From Methanoculleus chikugoensis (GTDB taxonomy: Archaea > Halobacteriota > Methanomicrobia > Methanomicrobiales > Methanoculleaceae): 64,000 nt of DNA. The notes below the pieces were generated by a model. It saw only the letters and a program-made list of their open reading frames with translations. It searched no databases and was not told where the DNA came from. The translations under genes were made by a program, and so were the position numbers. Position 1 is the first letter of the stretch. Each line of letters starts with the position of its first letter. Positions 30,313-41,326 of the stretch are shown here, one piece after another. Where the stretch lies: the NCBI RefSeq assembly GCF_900095385.1, contig NZ_FMID01000017.1, forward strand, positions 62,001 to 126,000, written 5' to 3'.

Positions 30313-30596
30313 CGCGGCGCTTCCAACGTTCGGGATATTCTGGCTGCGGTGCAGTTCCGTGGGCAATGGCTGGTCGGAGGTAGGATGGCTGGAGATCCTC
30401 GGGTTTGACCACCGAACAACTTAGATGAACGAAAAGCCCGGTGCAGTGGACCGTGGGGGTATCGCCATAGGGGGGAGGGGACAGGGGAGGGGGGAGCATC
30501 CCCCCTCCCCGTCAGCCCCACCCCAAAATGCGATATCCGTGGAAAGCCGTGGACGGGTATGTATAACAGTCAGAGTCGTTCTACTGCAGGTGTAGG
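30313..30596. other. Intergenic region with G-rich tract
   Basis: Apart from the G-rich hairpin at 30484-30510 and a TATA-like GTATAAC near 30560, no coding or RNA signal is visible. The G runs upstream (from about 30450) could also form a G-quadruplex. Confidence 0.4.
30484..30510. terminator. Perfect 11-bp G/C hairpin
   Basis: GGGGAGGGGGG at 30484-30494 is the exact complement of CCCCCCTCCCC at 30500-30510, with a 5-nt AGCAT loop. It could end transcription of the ArsC-like gene or act as a structural block, but no T-run follows, so terminator use is uncertain. Confidence 0.4.
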
Positions 30597-30701
30597 ATGC
30601 GAATCCAATTTGCTCGTAAATTCGATGAAAACACGGCAGATCTTAAGGATGCGGAGTTGTTGAGGTTCTACGCAGAAGGATGTAAGGAGAAGTATTTCTG
30701 A
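30597..30701 (+). CDS. Possible 34-residue small protein
   Basis: ATG 30597 opens a frame starting MRIQFARKFDENTADLKD and ending YAEGCKEKYF before TGA at 30699. AGGTG at 30588-30592 is a fair ribosome binding site, and GTATAAC near 30560 a possible TATA box. The composition is AT-richer than its surroundings and the amphipathic, charged sequence looks protein-like. No family recognised. It is convergent with thiC. Confidence 0.4.
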   Translation: MRIQFARKFDENTADLKDAELLRFYAEGCKEKYF

Positions 30702-30714
30702 AAAACTTCCTCTC

Positions 30715-31995
30715 TCACGGCTCCATCCGTTCTTCCGGCACCGGGAGGATATCCCGCACCATCTTGACGGCGCAGAGGTCGCCGCACATCGAGCAGGTCT
30801 CGAGTTCCCCGTCGCGCTCGTGGATCCGCCGGGCCTCGTCGGGAGCGAGCGCCGCCTCGAACTGCTTCTCCCAGTCGAGCGCCCGGCGCGCCTCCGCCAT
30901 CCGGATCTCGCGGTTCTTCGTGTGTGCGGCGGCGCGGGAGAGGCTCCCGACGTGCGCCGCGATCCTTGCCACCCGCGTCCCTTCCACGATGTCGCGGATG
31001 TCCGGCAGCGCCAGGTGCTCGCTCGGCGAGACCATGCAGAGGAAGTCGGCGCCGTTCATGCAGGCGATCGCGCCGCCGATCGCCCCCACGACGTGGTCGT
31101 AGCCCGGCGCCACGTCGGTCACGAGCGGGCCGAGCAGGTAGAGCGGAGCGCCGTCGGTCAGTTCCTTGATCATCCGGACGTTGTAGCCGACCTGGTCGGC
31201 CGGGATATGCCCCGGCCCCTCGATCATCCGCTGCACCCCGGCGGCGAGCGCCCGCTTTGCGAGATGGCCGAGCGTCAGGTACTCGGTCGACTTTGCGAGA
31301 CGGCCGGCGTCCACGAGCGCGCCCGGCCGCATCCCGTCGCCGAGGCTCACGACGACGTCGTGTTCGCTGAGGATCTCGAGCAGGTAGTCGTACTCGGCAT
31401 ACAGCGGATTCTCCTCACCCGTCGCGGCCATCATCGCCACGTGGAACGCCCCGCCCCTGCTGACGACGCCCATCGTCCGGGGGTCGGCCTTGAGCGACGC
31501 GAGGGCGTCGCGGTTCACGCCGCAGTGCAGCGTCAGGAAGTCCACGCCCTGGCGGCAGTGCTCCCGGATCACCTTAAAGAGGAGATCGGCATCGACGTCC
31601 GCCGCATTCCCCGCCCGCCGGACCGCCTCGTAGACGGGGACGGTGCCGACCGGCGCATCGAGTTCGAGGATTCGGCGCCGGATGCGGACGAGATCGCCGC
31701 CGGTCGAGAGGTCCATCAGCGCGTCCGCACCCTCCCGGAGTGCCGCTCCCGCCTTCTCGACCTCGAGGTCCTCGTCGCACCGGGTTCCCGACGTCCCGAC
31801 GTTCACGTTGACCCGCACCCTGCAGCCCTCCCCGATGGCGCAGAGCCGGTGCGGTCTTGTGGGGTTTGCCGGGATGACGATCCGGCCGCGGGCGACCGCC
31901 CGGGCGACACGGTGCGGGACGAGATCCTCTTCCCGGGCGATCGTCTCCACCTCGGGGGGGACCCCGCTCAGGCACGCGGAGATCAGGGTATGCAT
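30715..31995 (-). CDS. thiC: Phosphomethylpyrimidine synthase
   Basis: From ATG 31995 the product is 426 residues, usual for archaeal ThiC. Cys401, Cys404 and Cys408 in CSMCGDLCAVK bind the radical SAM 4Fe-4S cluster, and MIEGPGHIPADQV and SLGDGMRPG are family signatures. It converts aminoimidazole ribotide to HMP-P for thiamine. ATG 32004 is a possible earlier start. It is divergent from the metallo-beta-lactamase gene, with only about 34 bp between. Confidence 0.93.
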   Translation of the reverse strand: MHTLISACLSGVPPEVETIAREEDLVPHRVARAVARGRIVIPANPTRPHRLCAIGEGCRVRVNVNVGTSGTRCDEDLEVEKAGAALREGADALMDLSTGGDLVRIRRRILELDAPVGTVPVYEAVRRAGNAADVDADLLFKVIREHCRQGVDFLTLHCGVNRDALASLKADPRTMGVVSRGGAFHVAMMAATGEENPLYAEYDYLLEILSEHDVVVSLGDGMRPGALVDAGRLAKSTEYLTLGHLAKRALAAGVQRMIEGPGHIPADQVGYNVRMIKELTDGAPLYLLGPLVTDVAPGYDHVVGAIGGAIACMNGADFLCMVSPSEHLALPDIRDIVEGTRVARIAAHVGSLSRAAAHTKNREIRMAEARRALDWEKQFEAALAPDEARRIHERDGELETCSMCGDLCAVKMVRDILPVPEERMEP

Positions 31996-32029
31996 AAGAA
32001 CCATTTGCCCGGAAACCATATTAGTCTGC

Positions 32030-32632
32030 ATGCCAGTCCGGTGGATCGCGAGCAACGCGACCTACGCCAATTCGTTCGTTTACGAAAACGTCCTTATCGA
32101 CGCGGGCGTTCTCCCGATGGCGGTGGAGCCCTATGCCGCCGCGATCGATACGATCGTCATCACCCACGCCCACTACGACCATATCGCCCACGTGAAGGAG
32201 ATCGCGCGGCTCTGCGGCGATGCGGCCGTCTGCATCCACGAGGCGGACGCGCCCGGCCTCGCCGACGACGCCCGGAGCCTCTCGATGGTCTTCGGGGGCC
32301 GCTCCCCCGGGATCGTCCCCGACACCGTTCTTGCCGACGGCGACCGGATAGGGAACCTCCGCGTCGTCCACACCCCCGGGCACACGCCGGGCGGGATCTG
32401 CCTCTACGGCGAGGCGGAGAGACTGCTCTTCTCCGGGGACACCGTCTTCACCGGCGGATCTTTCGGGCGCTACGACTTCCCCGGCGGCGACCGGACGGCG
32501 CTCGCGGCATCCATCGAGCGCCTCAGCGCCCTGGAGATCGAGGGGCTCTACCCCGGCCACGGCGAGCCCGCCCTCCGCGGCGGCGGGAGGCATATCGCGG
32601 CCGCCCGGGAGGCGCTCCGGTTCTATGGATAG
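32030..32632 (+). CDS. Metallo-beta-lactamase fold hydrolase
   Basis: The 200-residue protein has the zinc ligands HAHYDH at residues 46-51, HTPGHTPGG, FSGDTVF and YPGHGEP. This is the glyoxalase II-like branch, which hydrolyses thioesters or related bonds; the substrate is unknown. Its end overlaps the DUF123 gene by 8 bp, and an iron-sulfur flavoprotein follows, so the three form one operon. Confidence 0.88.
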   Translation: MPVRWIASNATYANSFVYENVLIDAGVLPMAVEPYAAAIDTIVITHAHYDHIAHVKEIARLCGDAAVCIHEADAPGLADDARSLSMVFGGRSPGIVPDTVLADGDRIGNLRVVHTPGHTPGGICLYGEAERLLFSGDTVFTGGSFGRYDFPGGDRTALAASIERLSALEIEGLYPGHGEPALRGGGRHIAAAREALRFYG

Positions 32633-33080
32633 GGGGGTCTACGCCCTCGTCCTCGAGAACACCGGCTGCGTCGTCCGGATCGGCGCCCTCGGGGAGAGGG
32701 AGTTCTCCGCCGGCAGTCACGTCTACGTGGGCTCCGCCCGGGGGAGCGGCGGCCTTGCCCGGGCAGACCGGCACCTGCGGCTCGCACTTCGCCGCGACCG
32801 CCCGCCCAGGTGGCACATCGACTACCTCCTCCTCGACCCGCACTTCTTCCCCGCCGCCGTCGTCACCGCCGCCACCGACCGGGACTGCGAGTGCGATCTT
32901 GCCCGTGCCGTCGCCGGGCCCTCCGTCCCGGAATTCGGGTGCAGCGACTGCGCCTGCCCTTCCCACCTCTTTTACCGTCCCGGCGACCCGGTCCCCGAGG
33001 TCGCCGCGGCACTCCGGGGTCTTGGTCTCGATGCCCGGATCACAAGAATCAAGAACGAGAGGAACGAGCATAGGGTATGA
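32625..33080 (+). CDS. GIY-YIG-like DUF123 protein
   Basis: The 151-residue DUF123 protein has GVYALVLEN, GSHVYVGSARGSGGLARADRH and WHIDYLL, the diverged GIY-YIG core seen in archaea. A Cys-rich stretch (FGCSDCACPSHLFY) follows. In some archaea this domain is fused to endonuclease III, which hints at DNA repair. It overlaps both neighbours. Confidence 0.85.
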   Translation: MDRGVYALVLENTGCVVRIGALGEREFSAGSHVYVGSARGSGGLARADRHLRLALRRDRPPRWHIDYLLLDPHFFPAAVVTAATDRDCECDLARAVAGPSVPEFGCSDCACPSHLFYRPGDPVPEVAAALRGLGLDARITRIKNERNEHRV

Positions 33081-33628
33081 ACGTTCTCGGTATCTCCGGA
33101 AGCATGCGAAAAAACGGCAACACCGCGGCTCTCGTCACCACCATCCTTGATCGGGTGCGGGAGGCGGGCATCGAGACCGAGTTTCTCTCACTCGCCGGTA
33201 TGGATATCCGACCCTGCACCGGGTGCGAAGCCTGTAAGGACGCGAAGTGGTGCGTGACGGAGGACGACGACTGGGGCCTTGTTGCAGAGAAGATGATCGA
33301 CTGCGAGGTGCTCGTCCTCGGCGCCCCGACCTACTACTACGACATCAACGGCCAGACGAAGAACCTGATCGACCGGACCTACTCGCTCTACCACGACCGG
33401 AGGCTGTCGGGGAGGAGGGCCGTCGCCGTCGCCGTCTGCGCCGACCGCGGGTGCGAGCGCGCCCTCGAGACCATGGAGGGGTTCTTAAACACCCACGAGT
33501 TCTCGTACCTCGGCTACGTCTGCGGGAAGGGCTACGCGCCGGGGGACATCCGCAAAGACGAACAGGCGATGAAGAAGGCCAGGGCGGTCGCGGATACGAT
33601 CGTCAGGTACCTCCAGCCCGAGGACTGA
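33077..33628 (+). CDS. Iron-sulfur flavoprotein (Isf family)
   Basis: The 183-residue flavodoxin-fold protein begins with GISGSMRKNGNTA for FMN phosphate. The compact cysteine motif Cys47-x2-Cys50-x2-Cys53-x5-Cys59 binds a 4Fe-4S cluster as in methanogen Isf. Isf takes electrons from ferredoxin and can reduce oxygen or peroxide. GAPTYYYDINGQTKNLIDR is the second FMN loop. Last gene of the three-gene operon, with a 4-bp overlap. Confidence 0.9.
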   Translation: MNVLGISGSMRKNGNTAALVTTILDRVREAGIETEFLSLAGMDIRPCTGCEACKDAKWCVTEDDDWGLVAEKMIDCEVLVLGAPTYYYDINGQTKNLIDRTYSLYHDRRLSGRRAVAVAVCADRGCERALETMEGFLNTHEFSYLGYVCGKGYAPGDIRKDEQAMKKARAVADTIVRYLQPED

Positions 33629-33773
33629 GAACCGGAACCCCCGCACCTTTCCAGCGGCCGGTCTCCTCTCAGAGCCGCGCCCCTGACCCTTCAGTCCTCG
33701 CGAGCAGGGTGTCTCAGGGAAGGGCGGGGCGTTCTCCAGCCGGCTGCCCGCCATCTCCCCTGCCCGGCTGCAG

Positions 33774-33935
33774 TCAGAGCAGCAGCGATATGACCGCGAG
33801 GACAATGAAGATGATAACCAGCCACTTCGCGACCGACATTGTCATTCCTGCAACGCCTCGTGCCCCGAGTATGGCGAAGATAAGTGCCAGTACGAAGAAG
33901 AGGATTGCAAGCCCTACAAGGCCACCACCTAACAT
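33774..33935 (-). CDS. DUF1328 (YtjA-like) small membrane protein
   Basis: ATG 33935 encodes 53 residues, [20 protein letters not shown] at the start, then GARGVAG and a second helix ending ISLLL. This is the DUF1328 two-helix protein. GGGAGGAG lies 5-7 nt before the ATG. Members are widespread and often stress-related, with no defined activity. It stands alone between the Isf and cofH genes. Confidence 0.85.
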   Translation of the reverse strand: MLGGGLVGLAILFFVLALIFAILGARGVAGMTMSVAKWLVIIFIVLAVISLLL

Positions 33936-34061
33936 ATCGTTCTCCTCCCAATCGCCAGCACCCGGCCGGCGTTGAGGAGCGACACTCTATTCTAGGATAT
34001 TTATAATTTTCCAGATATAGTTTTGAAAATCCCGACAAACCGGTCCCATCTCTCCCGGAGA

Positions 34062-35156
34062 TCAGCCCGGAAGGAGATCGTAGATCGTCGTCCGCTGCCG
34101 GAGCATCCGGCCGAGATCCCCTGCCATCCGTTGCATATCGGCCGGATCCAGGTAATCGGTATCCCGGGCGCCCGCCTCCCGGGATATGCTCTCCTCAAAG
34201 AGCGTCCCGCCGAGGTCGTCTGCGCCGGAAAGAAGCCCGAGCTGCGCCATCTTCGTCCCGACCTTCACCCAGGAGGCCTGGATGTGGTCGAAGTTGTCGA
34301 GGAAGAGCCGGGCGACCGCAAAGAGCAGGAGGTCTTCTCTGCCGGTCGCCCCGGGCGAGGCTTGCCCCGCCCGGTAGAGGGGGGTGTTTTTGTGGATGAA
34401 CGAGAGGGGCACGAACTCCGTGAACCCGCGGGTCTCGTCCTGGATCTCGCGGAGGATTGCAAGGTGCCGGGCGCGATCGCCTGCCCTCTCGCGGGAGCCG
34501 TACATGATCGTCGCCGTCGACCGGATGCCGAGACGGTGCGCCTCCTTGACGATCCGGACCCACGTCGCCGTGTCGATCTTGTCGGGGCAGATCACGGCAC
34601 GGACGCTGTCCACCAGGATCTCGGCCGCTGTCCCGCAGAGGGTGGCGAGACCCGCGTCCCTCATCACCCCGAGGACTTCCCCGGTGGAGATGCCGCTCTT
34701 GCTCGCGGCATACGCCACCTCCATCGGGTTGCTTGCGTGGATATGTACGCCGGGAGCCTCGTCCCGTATCCAGGAGTAGATATCGGCGTAAGATTGAGCG
34801 TCGAACTTCGGGTGAAGCCCGCTCACCGTGCAGACCTCGGTGACGCCGCGCTCGCGCGCCGCCCGCGCCTTCTCCCGCACCGCCGCCTCGCCGTAAAAGA
34901 AGGCATCGGCGTCGCCCGGCTTGCGAGAGAACCCGCAGAACCCGCAGGCGTTCACGCAGAGGTTCGTGACGTTGATGTTCTGGTTCCGGACGTAGGTGAC
35001 GGTATCACCGACTTTTCGCTCGCGGAGTTCGTCCGCGGCGGCGGCGATCGCCCAGACGTCCCGGCCGCGCGTCGAGAGGAGGCGGACGGCCTCCTCCTCC
35101 GTGAGCCGGTGGCCGGCAAGCACGTCGTCAAGAACCTCTGATAGCGGCGGTGTCAT
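34062..35156 (-). CDS. cofH: CofH, FO synthase radical SAM subunit 2 (paralogue 1)
   Basis: The 364-residue radical SAM enzyme has Cys67-x3-Cys71-x2-Cys74 (CVNACGFC). It joins 5-amino-6-ribitylaminouracil with tyrosine on the way to the FO chromophore of F420. GGTGAGG before ATG 35156 is a good ribosome binding site. The second paralogue at 35597 shares long near-identical stretches. CofG is not in the window. Confidence 0.9.
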   Translation of the reverse strand: MTPPLSEVLDDVLAGHRLTEEEAVRLLSTRGRDVWAIAAAADELRERKVGDTVTYVRNQNINVTNLCVNACGFCGFSRKPGDADAFFYGEAAVREKARAARERGVTEVCTVSGLHPKFDAQSYADIYSWIRDEAPGVHIHASNPMEVAYAASKSGISTGEVLGVMRDAGLATLCGTAAEILVDSVRAVICPDKIDTATWVRIVKEAHRLGIRSTATIMYGSRERAGDRARHLAILREIQDETRGFTEFVPLSFIHKNTPLYRAGQASPGATGREDLLLFAVARLFLDNFDHIQASWVKVGTKMAQLGLLSGADDLGGTLFEESISREAGARDTDYLDPADMQRMAGDLGRMLRQRTTIYDLLPG

Positions 35157-35274
35157 GCACCTCACCCGTCCCTCCGTGTGGAATACGTTGATCTGGCGCG
35201 GTCAGGACAAGAATCTTCGGGTGCGCCCGGCGGTGGTGCATACACTTATCAGTTCCCGGGGGTATCCGGCGGCC

Positions 35275-35589
35275 ATGGCAGAACAGATCCTGTGCCACCA
35301 GCGCACGAGGCTCAGCTACAAGGACGCATACGGTTACGTCATCCCGGTCGGGAGCGCCAGCCTGATGGCCTGGGTGACCGACGAGGGGATGATCGGGACA
35401 GACGGCTTCGATATCGAGGCGCTCGCGAACTCCGGAGTTCCCGCGGCGATCGTCGGCGCCTCGGAAGAGTCGACCCTCGATAACCTCGATTCCCTGATGG
35501 ACGCCGAGGTGAAGGCGGCGAACCTGCCGGCGGTGCAACGCCGTGTCGAGATCGGGATGCCGGGGAGGGAGGCCCTGAACCGGATGTGA
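35275..35589 (+). CDS. DUF1805 (YunC-like) protein
   Basis: The 104-residue product from ATG 35275 has GYVIPVGSASLMAWVTDEGM and ALANSGVPAAIVG, the DUF1805/YunC pattern. The family has no firm function. It is encoded on the plus strand between two minus-strand cofH genes. It is divergent from paralogue 1 and ends 8 bp from the end of paralogue 2. Confidence 0.82.
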   Translation: MAEQILCHQRTRLSYKDAYGYVIPVGSASLMAWVTDEGMIGTDGFDIEALANSGVPAAIVGASEESTLDNLDSLMDAEVKAANLPAVQRRVEIGMPGREALNRM

Positions 35590-35596
35590 ATTGCCG

Positions 35597-36685
35597 TTAG
35601 ACCGTCCCGTAGGTCGTCGTCCGCTGCCGGAGCGTCCGGCCGAGATCCCCGGCGATCCGTTGCATCTCCACCGGGTCGAGGTAGTCGGCTCCCTCGCCGC
35701 CGGCATCCGTGCTGACGTCGTCGCAGAACATCGTCCCGCCGAGGTCGTCGCCGCCGGAGAGAAGCCCGAGCTGCGCCATCTTCGTCCCGACCTTGCCCCA
35801 TGAGATCTGGATGTGGTCGAAGTTGTCGAGGAAGAGCCGGGCGACCGCAAAGAGCAGGAGATCTTCGCGGCCGGTGGCGCCTGCGGGTGCGAGGCCCTTA
35901 CGGTAGATAGCAGTGTTCTCGTGGAGGAAGGAGAGCGGGACCAGTTCGGTGAACCCGCCGGTCTCATCCTGGATCTCGCGGAGGATCGCAAGGTGCCGGG
36001 CGCGATCGCCTGCCCTCTCGCAGGAGCCGTACATGATCGTCGCCGTCGATCGGAGGCCGAGGCGGTGCGCCTCCTTGACGATCCGGACCCACGTCGCCGT
36101 GTCGCACTTGCCCGGGCAGATCACGCGACGGACGCTGTCCACCAGGATCTCGGCCGCAGTTCCCTGCACGGTCCCGAGACCCGCATCGCGCAGGCGCTCG
36201 ATCGCCTCCTTCGTCGAGACGCCGCTTTGTTTCGCCGCCCAGGCGATCTCGTCGGGGCTTGCCGTATGGATGTCCGTGCCGGGAGCCTCCTCCCGCACGC
36301 AGGAGATGAGGTCGACGTAGGAGTCGAGGGTATAGTCCGGGTGGACGCCGGAGAGGAGGCATATCTCGGTGACGTTCCGCGCCGCGGCCGTCCGGGCCTT
36401 CTCCCGGATCGCGTCCATCCCGTCGTAGAACGCCTCCGGATCGTCCGCCCGCCGCCCGAACCCGCAGAACCCGCAAAGGTTCTTGCAGATATTGGTGACG
36501 TGGATGTTCTGGTTCCGGACGTAGGTGACGGTATCACCGACTTTTCGTTCGCGGAGCTCGTCCGCGGCGGCGGCGATCGCCCAGACGTCCCGGTCGCGCG
36601 TCGAGAGGAGGCGGACGGCCTCCTCCTCCGTGAGCCGGTGGCCGGCAAGTGTATCGTCAAGCAGGGTATGCAGCGAGTTGGGCAT
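35597..36685 (-). CDS. cofH: CofH, FO synthase radical SAM subunit 2 (paralogue 2)
   Basis: The 362-residue protein aligns end to end with paralogue 1 and has Cys67-x3-Cys71-x2-Cys74 (CKNLCGFC). Differences cluster in the middle (ICLLSGVHPDYTLDSYV against VCTVSGLHPKFDAQSYA) and around the substrate region, so the two may have different partners or substrates. Start ATG 36685 is preceded by GAGAGGTG. Several Methanomicrobia are known to keep two cofH genes. Confidence 0.9.
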   Translation of the reverse strand: MPNSLHTLLDDTLAGHRLTEEEAVRLLSTRDRDVWAIAAAADELRERKVGDTVTYVRNQNIHVTNICKNLCGFCGFGRRADDPEAFYDGMDAIREKARTAAARNVTEICLLSGVHPDYTLDSYVDLISCVREEAPGTDIHTASPDEIAWAAKQSGVSTKEAIERLRDAGLGTVQGTAAEILVDSVRRVICPGKCDTATWVRIVKEAHRLGLRSTATIMYGSCERAGDRARHLAILREIQDETGGFTELVPLSFLHENTAIYRKGLAPAGATGREDLLLFAVARLFLDNFDHIQISWGKVGTKMAQLGLLSGGDDLGGTMFCDDVSTDAGGEGADYLDPVEMQRIAGDLGRTLRQRTTTYGTV

Positions 36686-36714
36686 CGTAAACACCTCTCT
36701 TGTAGTTCCCGGAT

Positions 36715-37383
36715 CTATTCTTCTTTCTCTTTTCGGCGCGCAATGACGAAGTCGTGGATGAGGATGACGATGATGATGACGACGGCGAACTCCGCGAGGT
36801 GCAGGGGCAGGTAACCGATGAGCGGCACCGCAACGAGGGCTTTCCCCACAATCCACTCCTTCTTCACCGGCTCGATCACCCCGACGCCCGCGATCCGGAG
36901 GTTCGGCTGGTCGGTGGAGGGGTTGTTGTCGCCTTCGGTGATGTAGCCGCCGTGCGGGTCGTCGTAGTAGGCCCCGAGCCCCGACTCAACTACGGCGGCG
37001 GTATCGACGTAGGTCATCGCGCGATGGATGATCGGGTGGACGGAGTCGGCACCGTTCGGCCGGTAGACGATCACGTCGCCGTAGTCCCCGAAGGACGTAT
37101 GTCCCGTCCACCGGCCGTCGTCCCAGGTCGTCAGGGGGCCGAACCGGTCCTCGTCGACGACGAGCACCAGGTCGCCGACGTTCATGTTCGGGACCATGCT
37201 CTCCGACTCGATCGTGACCACCGCCGGCCAGGTTCCGGAGAAGAGGAAGAGGGCGAGGGCGATACCCCCCACGACCGCGACGACCCAGAGGAGGTCGCGG
37301 GCGAGCGAGACGACCGGGCGGTCGCTCTCCCGGAACGCCGTAAGGGCGGATGCTGCACGCTGCAGCCAGGTGGTATCCGACAT
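36715..37383 (-). CDS. Archaeal signal peptidase I (S26B)
   Basis: The 222-residue protein has an N-terminal helix at about 32-50, the catalytic Ser62 in ESESMVPNM and the archaeal/ER-type phrase YITEGDNNPSTDQ in place of the bacterial Lys motif. A C-terminal helix (AEFAVVIIIVILIHDFVI) ends in RRKEKEE. It cleaves signal peptides of exported proteins such as the CobN-like and COG1361 proteins here. The gene is 30 bp upstream of cofH paralogue 2 in the same direction. Confidence 0.9.
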   Translation of the reverse strand: MSDTTWLQRAASALTAFRESDRPVVSLARDLLWVVAVVGGIALALFLFSGTWPAVVTIESESMVPNMNVGDLVLVVDEDRFGPLTTWDDGRWTGHTSFGDYGDVIVYRPNGADSVHPIIHRAMTYVDTAAVVESGLGAYYDDPHGGYITEGDNNPSTDQPNLRIAGVGVIEPVKKEWIVGKALVAVPLIGYLPLHLAEFAVVIIIVILIHDFVIARRKEKEE

Positions 37384-37619
37384 CTGTTCTAAAGAGATTG
37401 CTACCCTTCATATACATAGGTTCTCCGGATATCCGGACCGGGGACGAAACGCGAAAAAAGGCTCTGTAGAATATCCCCCTCTGAGGCCATACCACTACCA
37501 TTTTCATCGACAACAGGGGAACCTCCGGGAGATCTCGTTGCTTGGGGGTGTATGAAGTATTTCTCCGGAGCGCGAAAAAGATAAACCCATATTGCCGGGG
37601 GGAGAATATCTTGGAGTCC

Positions 37620-39023
37620 ATGCTCGCCAACGCCGAGATCGTACGCCGGTTCCTCGAGTTGAAACATCAGGTCCATCCCGACGTGGTGAGTTACATCCGT
37701 GAACAGAACGATCCCGCGCTCATCGACCGGATTGCGGCGGGGGTCCCCGACGGCACCCTGGTCGTCTCCTCAGAGCACATCCCGTGCCTCAAGAAAGTCC
37801 GGGACGGGACGCGGTTCCTCGTCGACCCCGAACTCGAGGTGATCATGGGGAGCGCCGGAACCACGGGCAGCATCACCGGCCACGAGGACGCCGTCCACTA
37901 CTTTCGAAACCGCTACAACTGCCTCTCCTCGATGATCCGGAGCCGGATGACCACGATGCCGGTCGAGGCGCTGGTGAAGTCCCCCCACCGTTACCGGGAC
38001 GAGGAGTGCAGCATCATCGGGATGGTGGCCGACGCCCGGACGACCGCCAAAGGGCACCGTCTCATCGAGATGGAGGACCCCACCGGGGCGATCCGGGTGC
38101 TCTTCAACAAAGGGCGGGACGAGTCGTTCGCGGAGGCGGAGCGGATCCTCCCCGACGAGGTGCTCGGGGTCAAGGGAAAACTCTCGAACGACGGCGGCCT
38201 CTTCTTCGCCGATCAACTCTTCCGCCCGGACGTCCCCATCAACAACGCCCCGTTCAAGAGCGAGCGGCCGGGCAAAGCGGTTCTCATCTCCGACGTGCAT
38301 GTGGGAAGCGACACCTTCCTCGATGAGGCGTGGAACCGGTTCGCCGACTGGCTCCAGGACTCCGACGCCGCATACCTCCTGATCGCGGGCGACCTCGTCG
38401 ACGGTATCGGGATCTACCCCGGACAGGAGAACGAGCTGACGATCAAAAACATCTACGAGCAGTACGACGTCTTTGCGGAGATGCTCCGCGACCTGCCCTC
38501 GCGGATCCGGATCGTCGCCGCGCCGGGGAACCACGATGTCGTCAGGATGGCCGAGCCGCAGCCGGCGATTCCGCCGGAGTTCACCGCGAAGTTCCCCGAA
38601 AACTGCACTCTCGTCGAGAACCCGTGCCTCTTAAACCTCCAGGGTGTCCGGGTCCTGATGTACCACGGCCGGTCGATCGACGACATGATCGGGCTCATCC
38701 CCGGCGCAAGTTACGAGCGGCCCGGCGAGATCATGGATGAGATGCTCAAACGCCGACTGCTCGCCGTCCCCTACGGGATGCGGACGCCGATCGCCGCGAT
38801 GAAAACCGACCGGCTCGTCATCGATCCCCTCCCCGAGATCCTTCTCACGGGGCACGTCCACATCTGCGGCATCACCCGCTACCGGGGCGTTCTCGGGGTG
38901 AACGCCGGCACCTGGCAGGCCCAGACGGCGTTTCAGAAACAGATGAACATCCACCCCACGCCCGCGCGTGCGTTCGTCGTCGATCTCCAGACACTCCAGC
39001 CCGAAGTGATCGATTTCACCTGA
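37620..39023 (+). CDS. polB: DNA polymerase D small subunit (DP1)
   Basis: From ATG 37620 the product is 467 residues. An N-terminal helical part is followed by an OB fold (about 130-200) and the calcineurin-like phosphoesterase domain with [27 protein letters not shown] and [11 protein letters not shown]1 carries the 3'-5' exonuclease of the euryarchaeal replicative polymerase D. The large subunit DP2 is not in the window. Longer in-frame starts exist, but GGAG precedes this ATG. Confidence 0.93.
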   Translation: MLANAEIVRRFLELKHQVHPDVVSYIREQNDPALIDRIAAGVPDGTLVVSSEHIPCLKKVRDGTRFLVDPELEVIMGSAGTTGSITGHEDAVHYFRNRYNCLSSMIRSRMTTMPVEALVKSPHRYRDEECSIIGMVADARTTAKGHRLIEMEDPTGAIRVLFNKGRDESFAEAERILPDEVLGVKGKLSNDGGLFFADQLFRPDVPINNAPFKSERPGKAVLISDVHVGSDTFLDEAWNRFADWLQDSDAAYLLIAGDLVDGIGIYPGQENELTIKNIYEQYDVFAEMLRDLPSRIRIVAAPGNHDVVRMAEPQPAIPPEFTAKFPENCTLVENPCLLNLQGVRVLMYHGRSIDDMIGLIPGASYERPGEIMDEMLKRRLLAVPYGMRTPIAAMKTDRLVIDPLPEILLTGHVHICGITRYRGVLGVNAGTWQAQTAFQKQMNIHPTPARAFVVDLQTLQPEVIDFT

Positions 39024-39112
39024 GTTTCCGCCGGATACTCCGGATCTTTTCCACATATTTAAAAATGTTGAATCCCTCTGTATATGGTACTCAATCGGAG
39101 GAATGCAGAGAG

Positions 39113-41137
<2,025 letters not shown>

Positions 41138-41145
41138 TCTCATTC

Positions 41146-41195
41146 ACTTTTTTCGGCGAACTCACCTGCGCCGGCACCCGCGCGGGCGCCGGCGC
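41146..41195 (+). terminator. T-run and GC-rich hairpin after hppA
   Basis: A CACTTTTTTC run just after the stop is a typical archaeal terminator. Downstream, GCGCCGGC at 41168-41175 pairs with GCCGGCGC at 41188-41195 around the palindrome CCCGCGCGGG. Confidence 0.5.
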
Positions 41196-41292
41196 GGTTA
41201 TACTATTGCACTGTTCCGGCATAGCCGTGTGAGAAGCTGTATGCCGGATTCGGGCGACAAAACACCGCAGTTCCGGATCCAGATCCAGCCAT

Positions 41293-41316
41293 TTTATAAA
41301 GTACATTTGTTTAAAC
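41293..41316 (+). promoter_or_regulatory. Promoter of the surface chelatase cluster
   Basis: TTTATAAA at 41293-41300 lies about 30 nt before ATG 41327, so the transcript has almost no leader. The palindrome GTTTAAAC at 41309-41316 sits between TATA and start, a position where a repressor could act. Confidence 0.5.
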
Positions 41317-41326
41317 TTAAATTATA

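Noticed and set aside
30820-33150. 776-codon plus-strand open frame
   Set aside because: It runs antisense through thiC and out of frame through the metallo-hydrolase and DUF123 genes, and has no domain of its own.
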